64,000 bases of DNA from the NCBI GenBank assembly GCA_029834535.1, contig JAQMWT010000362.1, forward strand, positions 1 to 64,000, in the 5' to 3' direction. This stretch comes from Chrysophaeum taylorii. Lineage: Eukaryota > Sar > Pelagophyceae > Pelagomonadales > Pelagomonadaceae. The notes beneath the pieces are model-generated. The model was not told the origin of the DNA. It was given only the letters and a program-made list of their open reading frames with translations, and did no database searches. The position numbers and the translations under genes are program-made. The stretch's first letter is position 1. Every line of letters begins with the position of its first letter. This document shows, one piece after another, positions 38,490 to 48,492 of this stretch.

Positions 38490-39332
38490 ATGATCTTCTC
38501 GTTGTTGTCCTATGTTTTGTTTGCACCAGCGTGTCGCGCCTTTCTTCTTAGTGTTCGGCCCGCGGTAGTCAATCGAAGGCCCCCTGGCGCGACCGCCAAG
38601 CCGCTCGAAGAACTCGTGAGCGACGCGTGCAAGGGGACGAACGAGTTCTGTGCGCGACTCGTGCTGCCCGGCGTGCGCGAGGCCGTCGCTTTGCGCGAGG
38701 CCGGCACCGCCGGACGCGAACCCTGGGATGTCATCCTCGCCCCCCCCGAGGTTCCCGGCATCCCGAGGCCCGTTTGGCTCGTCATCGCCGCGTCTGTGCC
38801 GACGGGCCTCTTGTGGTATGGTTATTACAAATTTTCGGTCGAGGAGGAGCTCTTCCAGTGGGAACTCAGGACCCACCCCAAAGGCTACGTCAGCGGGTGC
38901 GGCGGCTACGGCACGCTCTTTCCCTTCGTGTACGGCGTCCTCCTTGGCGCGCCACTCGCCTTCCTTCACGTCCCGCCGGGCGAGACTCTTCTCCAGCTCG
39001 CAACGCTCTGGATTCTCGCCGGCCAGGTCAATCTCTACCGCCGCGTCAACGAGCTCCTACCCGACAAACCGCTCTACGAGTGGTGGGCCTTCCTTCCGCC
39101 GCCTATCGACGTCGTCGTCGGTCTGCGCCAGGTCCACTTCCTTGCCCAGTACTGGACAAACGAGCGAGGCCTCCCGGCATCCAGCGACGTCGTCGCTGAG
39201 AACCTCTTCCCCTTCATCGCGCACATGCCGCGTTTCACCCTCAAAAAATTTTTCCGAACCCCGTCCATGTGGTTCTGGTTCACTCGGGATTGGCCCGACT
39301 TGGACTGGGCCATCTTGCAAGACGACGTGTAA
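38490..39332 (+). CDS. Probable plastid-targeted membrane protein, unknown family
   Basis: 280 residues from the ATG at 38490 (MIFSLLSYVLFAPACRAF). The first 17 residues are a signal peptide; the predicted cleavage lies between Ala and Phe (CRA-FLL) and is followed by a basic, hydroxylated stretch without acidic residues. This fits the ASAFAP-type bipartite presequence used by secondary plastids of ochrophytes. The mature part has membrane segments near RPVWLVIAASVPTGLLWYGY, YGTLFPFVYGVLLGAPLAF and LLQLATLWILAGQ, and Trp/Phe-rich loops (WWAFLPPPIDVVVG, RTPSMWFWFTRDWP). I do not recognise the family; a thylakoid or envelope protein is the best guess. Confidence 0.7.
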   Translation: MIFSLLSYVLFAPACRAFLLSVRPAVVNRRPPGATAKPLEELVSDACKGTNEFCARLVLPGVREAVALREAGTAGREPWDVILAPPEVPGIPRPVWLVIAASVPTGLLWYGYYKFSVEEELFQWELRTHPKGYVSGCGGYGTLFPFVYGVLLGAPLAFLHVPPGETLLQLATLWILAGQVNLYRRVNELLPDKPLYEWWAFLPPPIDVVVGLRQVHFLAQYWTNERGLPASSDVVAENLFPFIAHMPRFTLKKFFRTPSMWFWFTRDWPDLDWAILQDDV

Positions 39333-39429
39333 AATGATAGGATTTTCTTCAGGATCCGCCATTATTATATGCCCCCCCGGCCCGGTCGACGACATCTCTC
39401 TCGCTGAGCGAGGTTTGGTCGTTCAGATG

Positions 39430-39454
39430 GACACACACACACACACACACACAC
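39430..39454 (+). repeat. (CA)n microsatellite
   Basis: About twelve CA units in the 204-bp gap between two convergent genes. Confidence 0.9.
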
Positions 39455-39536
39455 ACAAATACGCACATCGAGGAAGGAAGCGGCGGCGTTTTTTTTTTTG
39501 TCGTCCTCGGCATTACGATCATTCGCTCATTCCTTC

Positions 39537-40178
39537 CTAGGCCGGACCTTCGGCGACGAGCTGGATCATGAGGTCCATCGCGTCGCCTTTTCCCCCCAGG
39601 TGCGAAACGTCGAGACTGAGGTCGATCCTCTGGCTCTGGGCGGCGGCGTCGGCGTCGGACAGGGTAACGCACTCGGCTGGCTCCCCGACGCGGCCAAAGT
39701 TGATCTCGCGAATAGCAAAGCAGCGCCGCGCCTCCATGTCGAGCTCGATAAGCAGACAACCGCGCTCGACGCGCGCGCTAAGATAGGTCGCGTCGACGTA
39801 GGGGGATATTAGGCGGCCGTTTGGTACGACGGCTGCTTCGGGCGTGACGCAAAGAATCTCCTGGTGAACTTCGATGAGCACGCTGAGCGCGAGTTCTCGC
39901 CCGCCAAACACCCAGTGGAGCGGGTGGTTCCACTCGGCCGTAAGCTCGCACTCTACAGATTTTACGACGGCGAACGACAGCTCCTGGTCGTCGGCGTTGC
40001 TCACGATGAGCTCAAGCAGTGGAACGTCAGCACCGGCCGTTCGCGCGGCGTAGTCGTCGATGCGTTCCTCGACGAACTTGAGCCACTTCTCCTGGCGAAG
40101 GAGGTGTCGCTCGATGGCTGGTGCCCCGAGCTCCTGCAGTTTCTCCTGCGCAAACTGCGCGACGCGCGCCCTTGACAT
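39537..40178 (-). CDS. Hypothetical protein, 213 residues
   Basis: ATG at 40176-40178 (MSRARVAQFAQEKLQ). A helical N-terminal 40 residues (KLQELGAPAIERHLLRQEKW) precede a beta-rich part (LHWVFGGRELALSVLIEV, AAVVPNGRLISPYVDATYLS, GCLLIELDMEARRCFAI). No membrane segment or signal peptide. Regular amino-acid composition and a full-length frame support a real gene; I do not recognise the family. Confidence 0.65.
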   Translation of the reverse strand: MSRARVAQFAQEKLQELGAPAIERHLLRQEKWLKFVEERIDDYAARTAGADVPLLELIVSNADDQELSFAVVKSVECELTAEWNHPLHWVFGGRELALSVLIEVHQEILCVTPEAAVVPNGRLISPYVDATYLSARVERGCLLIELDMEARRCFAIREINFGRVGEPAECVTLSDADAAAQSQRIDLSLDVSHLGGKGDAMDLMIQLVAEGPA

Positions 40179-40339
40179 CGGCTTCGCGAACGTTTGGCAA
40201 ATAAACGCTCAAGAATGACACGAATCCTGCCGGGAAGTCTTCCCAACTTACGAGTCAGGGTTATTTTATGTGAAAACATGTACACAAACTGAATTATTGA
40301 CGTTCCCTGTCCCTGTTCAACAATCAAGACAGGGGGAGG

Positions 40340-40381
40340 CCCACACACACCCCCCCCTCTTAGCAGTCGACATTTAAAGAC
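40340..40381 (-). repeat. GACTGCTAAGAG-G-run repeat, copy 1 (inverted)
   Basis: The reverse complement of GTCTTTAAATGTCGACTGCT followed by AAGAG and a G/GT run. Three other copies lie at 42282, 46257 and 47852. Confidence 0.75.
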
Positions 40382-40567
40382 AGGGGGAGGGGGGGCTCGC
40401 TCCTTTTAGCGATTTCCTTTAATTTTTCGGCGAAAGGCGTTGACAAGTTCAACCGCAAAACGCCGAAACCGTGACACTTTGAATTCGAATTGAAGTAAGA
40501 GGATGAAAATTTGAAAACGTCCGTCTGCTACAGACGATAACACGCATAAAACACTGGAGGGACGGGA

Positions 40568-40568
<1 letters not shown>

Positions 40569-40598
<30 letters not shown>
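40569..40598 (+). repeat. (GACACC)n hexanucleotide repeat
   Basis: Five copies just downstream of the VOC-fold gene. The sequence 40179-40656 otherwise holds only the G-run repeat and no gene that I can support. Confidence 0.8.
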
Positions 40599-40656
40599 AA
40601 CCCCAACGTGTGTGGGGAGGAAAAAAAAAGGCCCCCCAATGGTAGACAGAATATTG

Positions 40657-42113
40657 TCAGTGGGACGGAATATGTTGCGAGGCCATGCAGGTATCGATCC
40701 ACGCCTGGTCGCTGAGGATTTTGTTCGCGAGCGCGTCGTAGTTGGGGTGGAGGCGGTAGTTTTTGTCGTTGGTGCCGTTGTTCTCGAGGCGCTCGACCGT
40801 CGCGCGGTCGACGAAGACCGTGCCGCCTGTGACAACAACATCACATCATGCAGAATCGCGATCATACTATGCATACCGAGGTCGGCGCACGTATCAAAGA
40901 TCCGCATGCGGGCGGGCCAGTCCGCGAAGGAGAGGTTGCCAACGAGCTGGATAGCCGTACCGCCGGGCGCGAGGAGGTAGAGGAAGGTGGTCCAGGATGC
41001 GCTCGAAGAGGAGTAGTCGGCAAAATAGGTGTAGCTGAGGTTGAGCGCTTTGGCCTCGTTCGCGACGTCGGGGAGCGCGGTCCTGCCGACCCGGCCGAGG
41101 CGATGGCCGTAGTGCGCGTCCATCCACTGGTCAAAGCCGGCAGAGTCGTTGTGGGTGGTCGCGAGATGCGCCGCACGCCAGTCCCGCTCCCAGCGCGCAG
41201 CCGAAGGGTGGTATACATAGTGGACCTCGACGATCCTCGAGGCTGAATCGCGGGGGAATTTGAAGGCGACGACGCGCCTTCCGTCGACCCCGACGTCGAG
41301 AATCTCGTCGGCGCCGAGGACTTTTGTGTAAAAGGAGGTAGCCGCATCGAGCTCGGCCGTCGGGTAGCTGATGCGGAAGGCGGTTAGCGCCGGCATCGAC
41401 CGGAAGGTGGCGCCGACCTCGTGACGGTCGGGCGGAAGCGACGTCGCGCGCGGAAGAGTCCACCTAACGGTCGGCGGAGCGACGTCACTCTGTCGCAGCG
41501 AGACGAGCTCGACGACGACGAGCGAGTTTGGGACGGGAATGATGAGAGAGTAGGCCAAACCCCCGTCCAGAGGCCAACTCGCCGACAAATATCGAACGCC
41601 GCCGCAGTCGAGCCTCGACGCGAAGTACGAAAGATCGTCCGCGTATAGCGCAACGTTGTAATCGAGCGCGGCTGCCTGGATACCCTCCGCGATTGCCGCC
41701 TGCGCGGCCTGCGAAAAGGCTGCCTCGAACGCAGCGACCGACACCCCGCCGTCGGGCCGAAGCGGCGCCGACACCGCGTGCAGCTGGAACGCCGCGTCTG
41801 ACATATTACCCACGAACACTTTCCCGTAAGTCGCACAGTTCGAGTCCACCCACGATTCGTTCCCGACGAGCCAGGGGGTCGTCGGGAGGAATCCCAGCCA
41901 AAACGACGCGACGGCCACGGGGTCCGTCGCAGGCCATGTCATCTTCGTCGTCTGGCTGTGCCCCGTACCGTACGAATTCGAGTGGTACGACTCCCCCGCG
42001 CTCGCGAGGCTCATCACAGGCCTCTGCCGCCGCGCGACCCCAACAAACCCCGCCAACACCACGCCGGCGATGCCGCAAAATCGACGCACGACGCACCATA
42101 CCTCGGCATCCAT
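40657..42113 (-). CDS. VOC/glyoxalase-fold protein with N-terminal signal or membrane anchor
   Basis: Two exons, 40877-42113 and 40657-40826, joined across a 50-bp GTATGC...TCACAG intron; 468 residues, ATG at 42111-42113. The N-terminus (CGIAGVVLAGFVGVA) is a signal peptide or anchor. The first half is organised around WPATDPVAVASFWLGFLP; the second (about 230-410) has ALTAFRISYPTAELDAATSF and YTKVLGADEI, then EVHYVYHP, the pattern of a vicinal-oxygen-chelate fold, so the protein may hold two VOC modules. After the splice the C-terminus continues GGTVFVDRATVERL, NYRLHPNYDALANKI. Substrate unknown. Without splicing the frame becomes a Ser/Thr/Arg shadow, which supports the intron. Repeat array 2 starts about 80-115 bp upstream of the ATG. 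Confidence 0.75.
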
Positions 42114-42228
42114 CACCGAATTCGCTTTTTTGCCACTACTATGGCACCGCTATTATTCTTCTGTACGTAAGTGTGTCTACAACGTATCTTCTTAACTACT
42201 AATCGACAGATCTTCTTCTTAACTACTC

Positions 42229-43156
42229 CTAACTACTAATCGACAGATGTTTGTCTGTCTGTCTGTTTGTTTGTTTGTCTGTCTTTAAATGTCGACTGCT
42301 AAGAGGGGGGGGTGTGTGTGGGGAGCATGAAGGATGTGGGTGGGTCTGTCCCTCGATTTAGGGTAAGGATTAGGTAGGCGCGAGAGTAAGGATCAGGTAG
42401 GCGCGAGAGTCAGACAGTGATCCACCAAGCCGTCTACGGCGACCTCGCAGACTATTTCCACGACCCGCGGCGGCTCTTTCAGCGCGCCATTCTCACGCCC
42501 CGTCGAAACGATGTTGTCGATGCTGACAACGCGCGCATGACCGCGGCCTTTTTTTCCCGGAGACGAGGCGTCGGAGTTCTTTTCGGCTGACTAGGCTGGG
42601 TCGGAAGACGACGCCTCGCTCTTTACAGTAGAGTTTTCTACTCCCTGACAACCAACGGGATGCTGACTTTGAGCGCGAGCTTAAGGTCTTCGAAACCTCG
42701 ACCCGTCGCACGGCCACTGCGACGGTACCAGATACATGATCGATCGTGTCGTTGTCACCGAGGCTCCTCCAAACTGTATCCCGTAAGGCCCGCCGACGCC
42801 AAACGATCACGAAGAGCCAGGGCCAGACGCCCCGCGAGGTCGGCGTCCTCTTGGCGAAGCCCGTCTTCTGCCACGTCCAGCTCTACGTGGCTCTCTGTCG
42901 ATCGGCAACCCCGAGGAGATGTACTCATCTGGGTCGACGACTCCACCCTACCCCACACGTGCTGCGCAATACCGATAAGCCCCCTCACGGCGTCTACACG
43001 CGCACTGTAGGTGAACTTACTGGGACCAGGTGAACTTACTGGGGTTGGAGATTGGGACTAGGTGAGCTGAGTGACCAAGTGAAACTGGGACCAGACCAGG
43101 TGAACTTACTAGGGTTAGAGATTGGGACTAGGTGAACTTACTGGCCTGCACTTGTC
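42229..43156 (+). repeat. Array 2 unit A1
   Basis: About 930 bp. Between its microsatellite and the CCCTCGATTTAGGG word it carries a copy of the G-run repeat (42282-42345), which no other unit has there. The minisatellite half is shorter than usual. Confidence 0.8.
42282..42345 (+). repeat. GACTGCTAAGAG-G-run repeat, copy 2 (inside unit A1)
   Basis: GTCTTTAAATGTCGACTGCT, AAGAG, a G run, GTGTGTGTGGGGAGCATGAA and GGATGTGGGTGGGT. Nearly identical to copy 3 at the far end of the same array. Confidence 0.8.
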
Positions 43157-44173
43157 CTAACTACTAATCGACAGATCTTCCTAACTACTAATCGACAGAT
43201 GTTTGTCTGTCTGTCTGTTTGTTTGTTTGTCCCTCGATTTAGGGTAAGGATCAGGTAGGCCAGCGAGCCAGGCATTGATCCTCCAAGTCGTGTACGGCGA
43301 CCTTGCAGACTGTTTCCAAGACCCGCGGCGGCTCTTTCAGCGCGCCATTCTCACGCCCCGTCGAAACGATGTTGTCGATGCTGACAACGCGAGCATGACC
43401 TCGGCCTTTTTTTCCTGGAGACGAGGCGTCGGAGTTCTTTTCGGCCGACTAGGTTGGGTCGGAAGACGACGCCTCGCTCTTGACAGTCGAGTTTTCAACT
43501 CCCTGACAACCAACGGCATGCTGACTTTGATCGCGAGCTTAAAGTCTTCGCAACCTCGACCCCGTCGCACGGCCACTGTAACGGTACCAGATACATGATC
43601 GATCGTGTCGTGTCACCGAGGCTCCTCCAACCTGGATCCCTTAAGGCCCGCCGACGCCAAACGATCACCAAGAGCCAGGGCCAGACGCCCCGCGAGGTCG
43701 GCGTCCTCTTGGCGAAGCCCGTCTTCTGCCACGTCCAGCTCTACGTGGCTCTCTGTCGATCGGCAACCCCGAGGATATCCTCTTCTTGGTCGACGACTCC
43801 ACCCTACCACACGTGCGCAATGACGCTTTCTCCCGCGTCTACACGCGCACTATAGGTTAACTTACTGGGACCAGGTGAACTTACTTTTTTGGAACCAGGT
43901 GAACTTACGGAGGTTAGAGATTGGGACTAGGTGAACTTAGTGACCAGGTGAACTTACTGAGACCAAGTGTGAACTTACTGGGTTTTTTAGAGTAAACTCA
44001 AAGGTTAGCGGCGTGTGCGGATCAAAGCAGCTTAGATTGGCGAGGGTGAGAGGGACGAGTTCAAAGGAGAGGGGTGAGTGGATGTGAGCAGGAGTGGGCT
44101 TACGCCGAACTTACTGGGGTTAGAGATTGGGAGTATGTGAACTTACTGGCGAACTTACTGGCCTGCACTTGTC
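43157..44173 (+). repeat. Array 2 unit A2
   Basis: About 1017 bp. It lacks one copy of the doubled AAGGATCAGGTAGGCGCGAG block, and the helicase tail has a short deletion in ACCACACGTGCGCAATGACG. Confidence 0.8.
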
Positions 44174-45219
44174 CTAACTACTAATCGACAGATGTTTGTC
44201 TGTCTGTCTGTTTGTTTGTTTGTCCCTCGATTTAGGGTAATGATCAGGTAGGCGCGAGAGTAAGGATCAGGTAGGCGTGAGAGCCAGACAGTGATCCTCC
44301 AAGCCGTCTACGGCGACCTCGCAGACTATTTCCACGACCCGCGGCGGCTCTTTTAGCCAGCGCGCCATTCTCACGCCCCGTCGAAACGATGTTGTCGATG
44401 CTGACAACGCGCGCATGACCGCGGCCTTTATTTTCCCGGAGACGAGGCGTCGGAGTTCTTTTCGGCTGACTAGGCTGGGTCGGAAGACGACGCCTCGCTC
44501 TTTACTGTAGAGTTTTCAACTCCCTGACAACCAACGGCATGCTGACTTTGATCGCGAGCTTAATGTCTTCGCAACCTCGACCCGTCGCACGGCCACTGCA
44601 ACGGTACCAGATACATGATCGATCGTGTCGTTGTCACCGAGGCTCCTCCAACCTGTATCGCTTAAGGCCCGCCTACGCCAAACGATCAACAAGAGCCAGG
44701 GCCAGACGCCCCGCGAGGTCGGCGTCCTCTTTCCCAAGCCCGTCTTCTGCCACGTCCAGCTCTACGTGGCTCTCTGTCGATCGGCATCCCCGAGGATATA
44801 CTCATCTGGGTCGACGACTCCACCTCACCCTACCCCGTGCTGCGCAATACCGATAAGCCCTCCACGGCGTCTACACGCGCACTGTAGGTGAACTTACTGG
44901 GACCAGGTGAACTTACTGGGGTTGGGATGGGACTAGGTGAGCTGAGTGACCAGGTGAAACTGGGACCAGGTGAACATACTGGGGTTTTTAGAGTAAAGGG
45001 TTTTTAGAGTAAACTCAAAGGTTGGAGGCGCGTGCGGATCAAAGCAGCTTAGATTGGCGGAGGCGAGAGCGACGAGCTCAAAGGAGTTGGTGTGAGCTAG
45101 GTGAACTTACTGTCAATAATAATACTGACCAGGTGAACTTATATGAAACTTACTGGGACCAGGTGAACTTACTGGGGTTAGAGATTGGGACTAGGTGAAC
45201 TTACTGGCCTGCCCTTGTC
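44174..45219 (+). repeat. Array 2 unit A3
   Basis: About 1046 bp. It shares with units C1 and C2 of array 3 variants not seen in array 1: CTCTTTTAGCCAGCGCGCC (44350, as in C2) and GCCTACGCC/CGGCATCCCCGA (as in C1). Confidence 0.8.
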
Positions 45220-45238
45220 CTAACTACTAATCGACAGA

Positions 45239-45277
<39 letters not shown>

Positions 45278-46259
45278 TTGTCTGTTTGTCCCTCGATTTA
45301 GGGTAAGGATCAGGTAGGCGCGAGAGCCAGACAGTGATCCTCCAAGCCGTCTACGGCGACCTCGCAGACTGTTTCCACGACCCGCGGCGGCTCTTTCAGC
45401 GCGCCATTCTCACGCCCCGTCGAAACGATGTTGTCGATGCTGACAACGCGCGCATGACCGCGGCCTTTTTTTCCCGAAGACGAGGCGTCGGAGTTCTTTT
45501 CGGCCGACTAGGTTGGGTCGGAAGCCGACGCCTCGCTGTTTACAGTCGAGTTTTGAACTCCCTGACAACCAACGGCATGCGGACTTTGATCGCGAGCTTA
45601 AAGTCTTCGCAACCTCGACCCGTCGCGCGGCCACTGCAACGGTACAGGATACATGATCGATCGTGTCGTTGTCACCGAGGCTCCTCCAACCTGTATCCCG
45701 TAAGGCCCGCCGACGCCAAACGATCACCAAGAGCTAGGGCCAGACGCCCCGCGAGGTCGGCGTCCTCTTGGCGAAGCCCGTCTTCTGCCACGTCCAGCTC
45801 TACGTGGCTCTCTGTCGATCGGCAACCCCGAGGATATCCTCTTCTGGGTCGACGACTCCACCCTACACGTGCTGCGCAATACCGATAAGCCCCCTCCCGG
45901 CGTCTACACGCGCACTGTAGGTGAGCTTGCTGGGACCAGGTGAACTTACTGGGGTTTGAGATTGGGACTAGGTGAGCTGAGTGACCAGGTGAACTTACTG
46001 GGACCAGGTGAGCTTACTGGGGTTTTTAGAGTAAACTCAAGGGTTGGCGGCGCGTGCGGATCAAAGCAGCTTGGATTGGCGGGGGTGAGAGCGACGAGCT
46101 CAAAGGAGTTTGTGTGAGCACGATTGGGTTTACATCGAACTTACTGGGGTTAGAGATTTGGACTAGGTGAACTTACTGACCAGGTGAGCTTACTGGGACC
46201 AGGTGAACTTGCTGGGGTTAGAGATTGGGACTAGGTGAACTTACTGGCCTGCACTTGTC
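45220..46259 (+). repeat. Array 2 unit A4
   Basis: About 1040 bp, with only one copy of the AAGGATCAGGTAGGCGCGAG block. Its helicase fragment holds the longest single open frame among the units (45334-45888), but this frame still mixes wrong-frame segments and is not a working domain. Confidence 0.8.
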
Positions 46260-46321
46260 TTTAAATGTCGACTGCTAAGAGGGGGGGGTGTGTGTGGGGA
46301 GCATGAAGGATGTGGGTGGGT
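46257..46321 (+). repeat. GACTGCTAAGAG-G-run repeat, copy 3 (right edge of array 2)
   Basis: Starts directly at the GCACTTGTC end of unit A4. The rest of 46322-46597 holds a second GCACTTGTCTTTCCTAA word at about 46339 and no gene that I can support. Confidence 0.8.
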
Positions 46322-46597
46322 TTGTGGGGACACCTGCACTTGTCTTTCCTAAAAAAGGACGTTTAGAACTTACTAATTAGACTTTGAACGAAAACAGAGA
46401 GGAACGGGTGGTTAAGTTAAGTAACGCCAGATAAGATAAGTCGAAGGAGTCCTACCCTCTAGTTGAGGCCACAAGAAGAGGCGGCGGGCACGGTAAGTTG
46501 TGTGTCTCTGTACCCGGCGGGATCTATAGAGAGTCGATCGAGATGCGCGACAAAGAAAAAGTAAGAGGAGCGTGATCGGCACGACGAGGAGAAGAGG

Positions 46598-47749
46598 CTA
46601 GTAGTCTTGTTGTATTCTGGAGGCCGCCGCATCTGAGGGGGGGGTGGGTTTGGCGACGTCGACAAGCCAATCGGCGATGTGCTGGAAGAGGACGTCGGCG
46701 CCCGGCTCTTGCGTGAGCTTGTGCCACATCTGGTCGCAGCCCGGAACGTCCTGGGTGTAGACTAAGTGGGCGAAGGTGGCTGAGGCGAGAAAGACGGAGC
46801 TCTCGGGGTCGGTCATCGTGTCGAGTTTGGAGTGGAAGGTAAGGGCGGGGACGTCGTCGAGGAGCCGATCGTTGACGAGGGTGGCTTTGAGCCTGTCGGC
46901 GGCGTCGAGGGATTCTTTAGAGACGCGGGCGCGGAGGTTGCCGACGTAGCAGCCAGTTTTGTGAGGGGAGAGGGAGGGCTCGGCGCAGTCGCGTTCGGCG
47001 GCATGGGCGAACTGGGAGTAGACGGGGGAGTTGGGTCGGTCGCCGATGGGTATGGTCGGATAGTATTCGGAGAGCGCCGCGAGTAGAGGTAAGACGAGCG
47101 CGTTGACGGGCCTGTCCTTGATTTTTTCGAAGGATAGGGCAGGAGCTAAAAGGACGAGGCCCGCACAGGCGATGGGTGGGGGTCGCGGGGCGTTTTTGCG
47201 CCAGTCCTCTAATCGGCAGGCCAAAGAGGTCGCGACGAGGCCGCCAAAGGATATTCCTAAGAAGAAGAGCGCGCCGTTGCCCGAAAGTTTCGCTGCGTCG
47301 CGGCATACGAGCTCGGCGTCGTCAACGAGATCTTCGAAGCGTTCGAAGTACCCGTATTCGGTGGCCACCGACTCGGACAGGCCGTGCGACTGCATGTCGG
47401 CGCCCACGCAGTCAAAGCCTATCTGGTTGAGCGCGGCGATGAGGGACCGTTCGTACTTGAGTCCCTCGGTGTTTTCGTCCGAGGTGTTGAAATCCAACGA
47501 CCGCAACCGCAAAAAATCGAATCGTGTGTTGACGTGTATCCCGTGGAAGAGGATTACCGTCCCCAACCGCGTCGTGTTGGGGGCGCGGGGCCACCGGTAC
47601 ACTTCGAGGTTGAGGTTTTGCTTGCTCACCAGGGTCCGCTTCTCGCAACTCGGGCCCTCGTCCACGTGCCAGGGTGTACCGGCCTCCGACGGCGCCCCAA
47701 CGCACGCCATGACATCGTCCCAAACGAAAAACGACGACGACGCCGCCAT
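46598..47749 (-). CDS. Alpha/beta hydrolase, monoacylglycerol lipase/lysophospholipase type
   Basis: 383 residues, ATG at 47747-47749. The fold signature is complete: strand and oxyanion loop TVILFHGIHVNTR, ADMQSHGLSES, nucleophile elbow GISFGG (GxSxG), acidic residue in TFHSKLDTMTDP, and a C-terminal His candidate in QMWHKLTQEPGAD. The HG...D-x-x-x-H-G-x-S pattern is that of the Hydrolase_4 (Ser aminopeptidase S33, MGL-like) family, which cleaves acyl esters from glycerol or lysophospholipids. No signal peptide, so probably cytosolic or membrane-peripheral. The C-tail (AASRIQQDY) is short. Substrate not determinable from the sequence. Confidence 0.88.
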   Translation of the reverse strand: MAASSSFFVWDDVMACVGAPSEAGTPWHVDEGPSCEKRTLVSKQNLNLEVYRWPRAPNTTRLGTVILFHGIHVNTRFDFLRLRSLDFNTSDENTEGLKYERSLIAALNQIGFDCVGADMQSHGLSESVATEYGYFERFEDLVDDAELVCRDAAKLSGNGALFFLGISFGGLVATSLACRLEDWRKNAPRPPPIACAGLVLLAPALSFEKIKDRPVNALVLPLLAALSEYYPTIPIGDRPNSPVYSQFAHAAERDCAEPSLSPHKTGCYVGNLRARVSKESLDAADRLKATLVNDRLLDDVPALTFHSKLDTMTDPESSVFLASATFAHLVYTQDVPGCDQMWHKLTQEPGADVLFQHIADWLVDVAKPTPPSDAAASRIQQDY

Positions 47750-47851
47750 AGATTCAGTAGTTTCCGAGAGCTGTTGACCAGGCTGCTGAGAGTTAGAGGG
47801 GGCTCAAAAAGTCAGCTGGTGAAGAAAGGAAAGGGGGGAGTTTTAAGTTAG

Positions 47852-47885
47852 GATGGCGACTGCTAAGAGGGGGGTGTGTGTGGGG
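47852..47885 (+). repeat. GACTGCTAAGAG-G-run repeat, copy 4 (partial)
   Basis: GGATGGCGACTGCTAAGAG then GGGGGGTGTGTGTGGGGAG, flanked on both sides by GGGGAGTTTTAAGTTAGG (47836 and 47883), an 18-bp direct repeat that could be a local duplication made on insertion. Confidence 0.65.
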
Positions 47886-47909
47886 AGTTTTAAGTTAGGC
47901 GCCCAAGGG

Positions 47910-47910
47910 T

Positions 47911-47945
<35 letters not shown>

Positions 47946-47949
47946 TTTG
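47910..47949 (+). repeat. (TTTA)n microsatellite
   Basis: About nine TTTA units. The rest of 47886-48198 also has an (AACC)n run near 48088 and no coding sequence. Confidence 0.9.
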
Positions 47950-48131
47950 GTAGTGTGGGAATACGACGAAGGAACGTGAGCCCGTGGTGGCGAGGCGACC
48001 ACGGTGAGATTTCACGACGACCCGCGCCTCGACGCGGGGCAGTTAACGGATTCCCCAGAGTGGGTGCCTGGCGTGAAGCGCGGATAAGAACAACCAACCA
48101 ACCAACCAACCCCGCGCGCAAGCGGCGAGAG

Positions 48132-48138
48132 TATATAA
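48132..48138 (+). promoter_or_regulatory. TATA-like element
   Basis: TATATAA 61 bp before the ATG at 48199, in an otherwise GC-rich region. Plausible core promoter for the two overlapping ORFs that follow. Confidence 0.35.
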
Positions 48139-48198
48139 CCACAGGCTCGACATCAAATCGGAGGCTGCTGAACTCGCTCTGAAGTCAGAGGCCGCAAA

Positions 48199-48492
48199 AT
48201 GAAAATAGTAGTGGTGATCCTAACCCGCAAGTTTATGAGCCGATTGTCGCGAAGGTTGACGTGGGCTGCGACAGGAGCGACTGCGTACTACCTCGTCCTC
48301 CACAACGACTGGGAGAAGCTCGCTGGGCGCGACCACGTGTTCGTCGACATCCAACGGATCTACCACGCGGCCGTCGTCGCCCCCGTTGTCACCCAACTCG
48401 AGTCGTGGGGGGTGTTGCCTCGGCGATCATGGATCGAGAACTTCAAGCTCAAGCTCACGCGCGTCGACAAGGAGGAGGAGGAAAAGAAATGA
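48199..48492 (+). CDS. Small protein with N-terminal membrane segment, upstream of the methyltransferase
   Basis: 97 residues from ATG 48199, or 85 from the next ATG at 48235 (MSRLSRRLTW). A basic N-terminus and a short hydrophobic stretch (TWAATGATAYYLVLH) look like a mitochondrial inner-membrane or MICOS-type small protein, but I do not recognise the family. A charged, Lys/Glu-rich tail (TRVDKEEEEKK) ends at a TGA (48490-48492) that overlaps the ATG of the methyltransferase in ATGA. Same strand, different frame. Confidence 0.6.
   Translation: MKIVVVILTRKFMSRLSRRLTWAATGATAYYLVLHNDWEKLAGRDHVFVDIQRIYHAAVVAPVVTQLESWGVLPRRSWIENFKLKLTRVDKEEEEKK

Larger units (their letters stand above)
42229..46259 (+). 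repeat. Helicase-tail tandem array 2 (four units)
   Basis: Units A1 to A4 start at 42229, 43157, 44174 and 45220. The left edge is ragged: the start motif TTAACTACTAATCGACAGAT occurs at 42192, then again at 42229, and the A1/A2 junction also has it twice (43157 and 43180). The right edge is the normal GCACTTGTC, followed at once by the G-run repeat. All units show the broken helicase, microsatellite and minisatellite. Confidence 0.9.
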
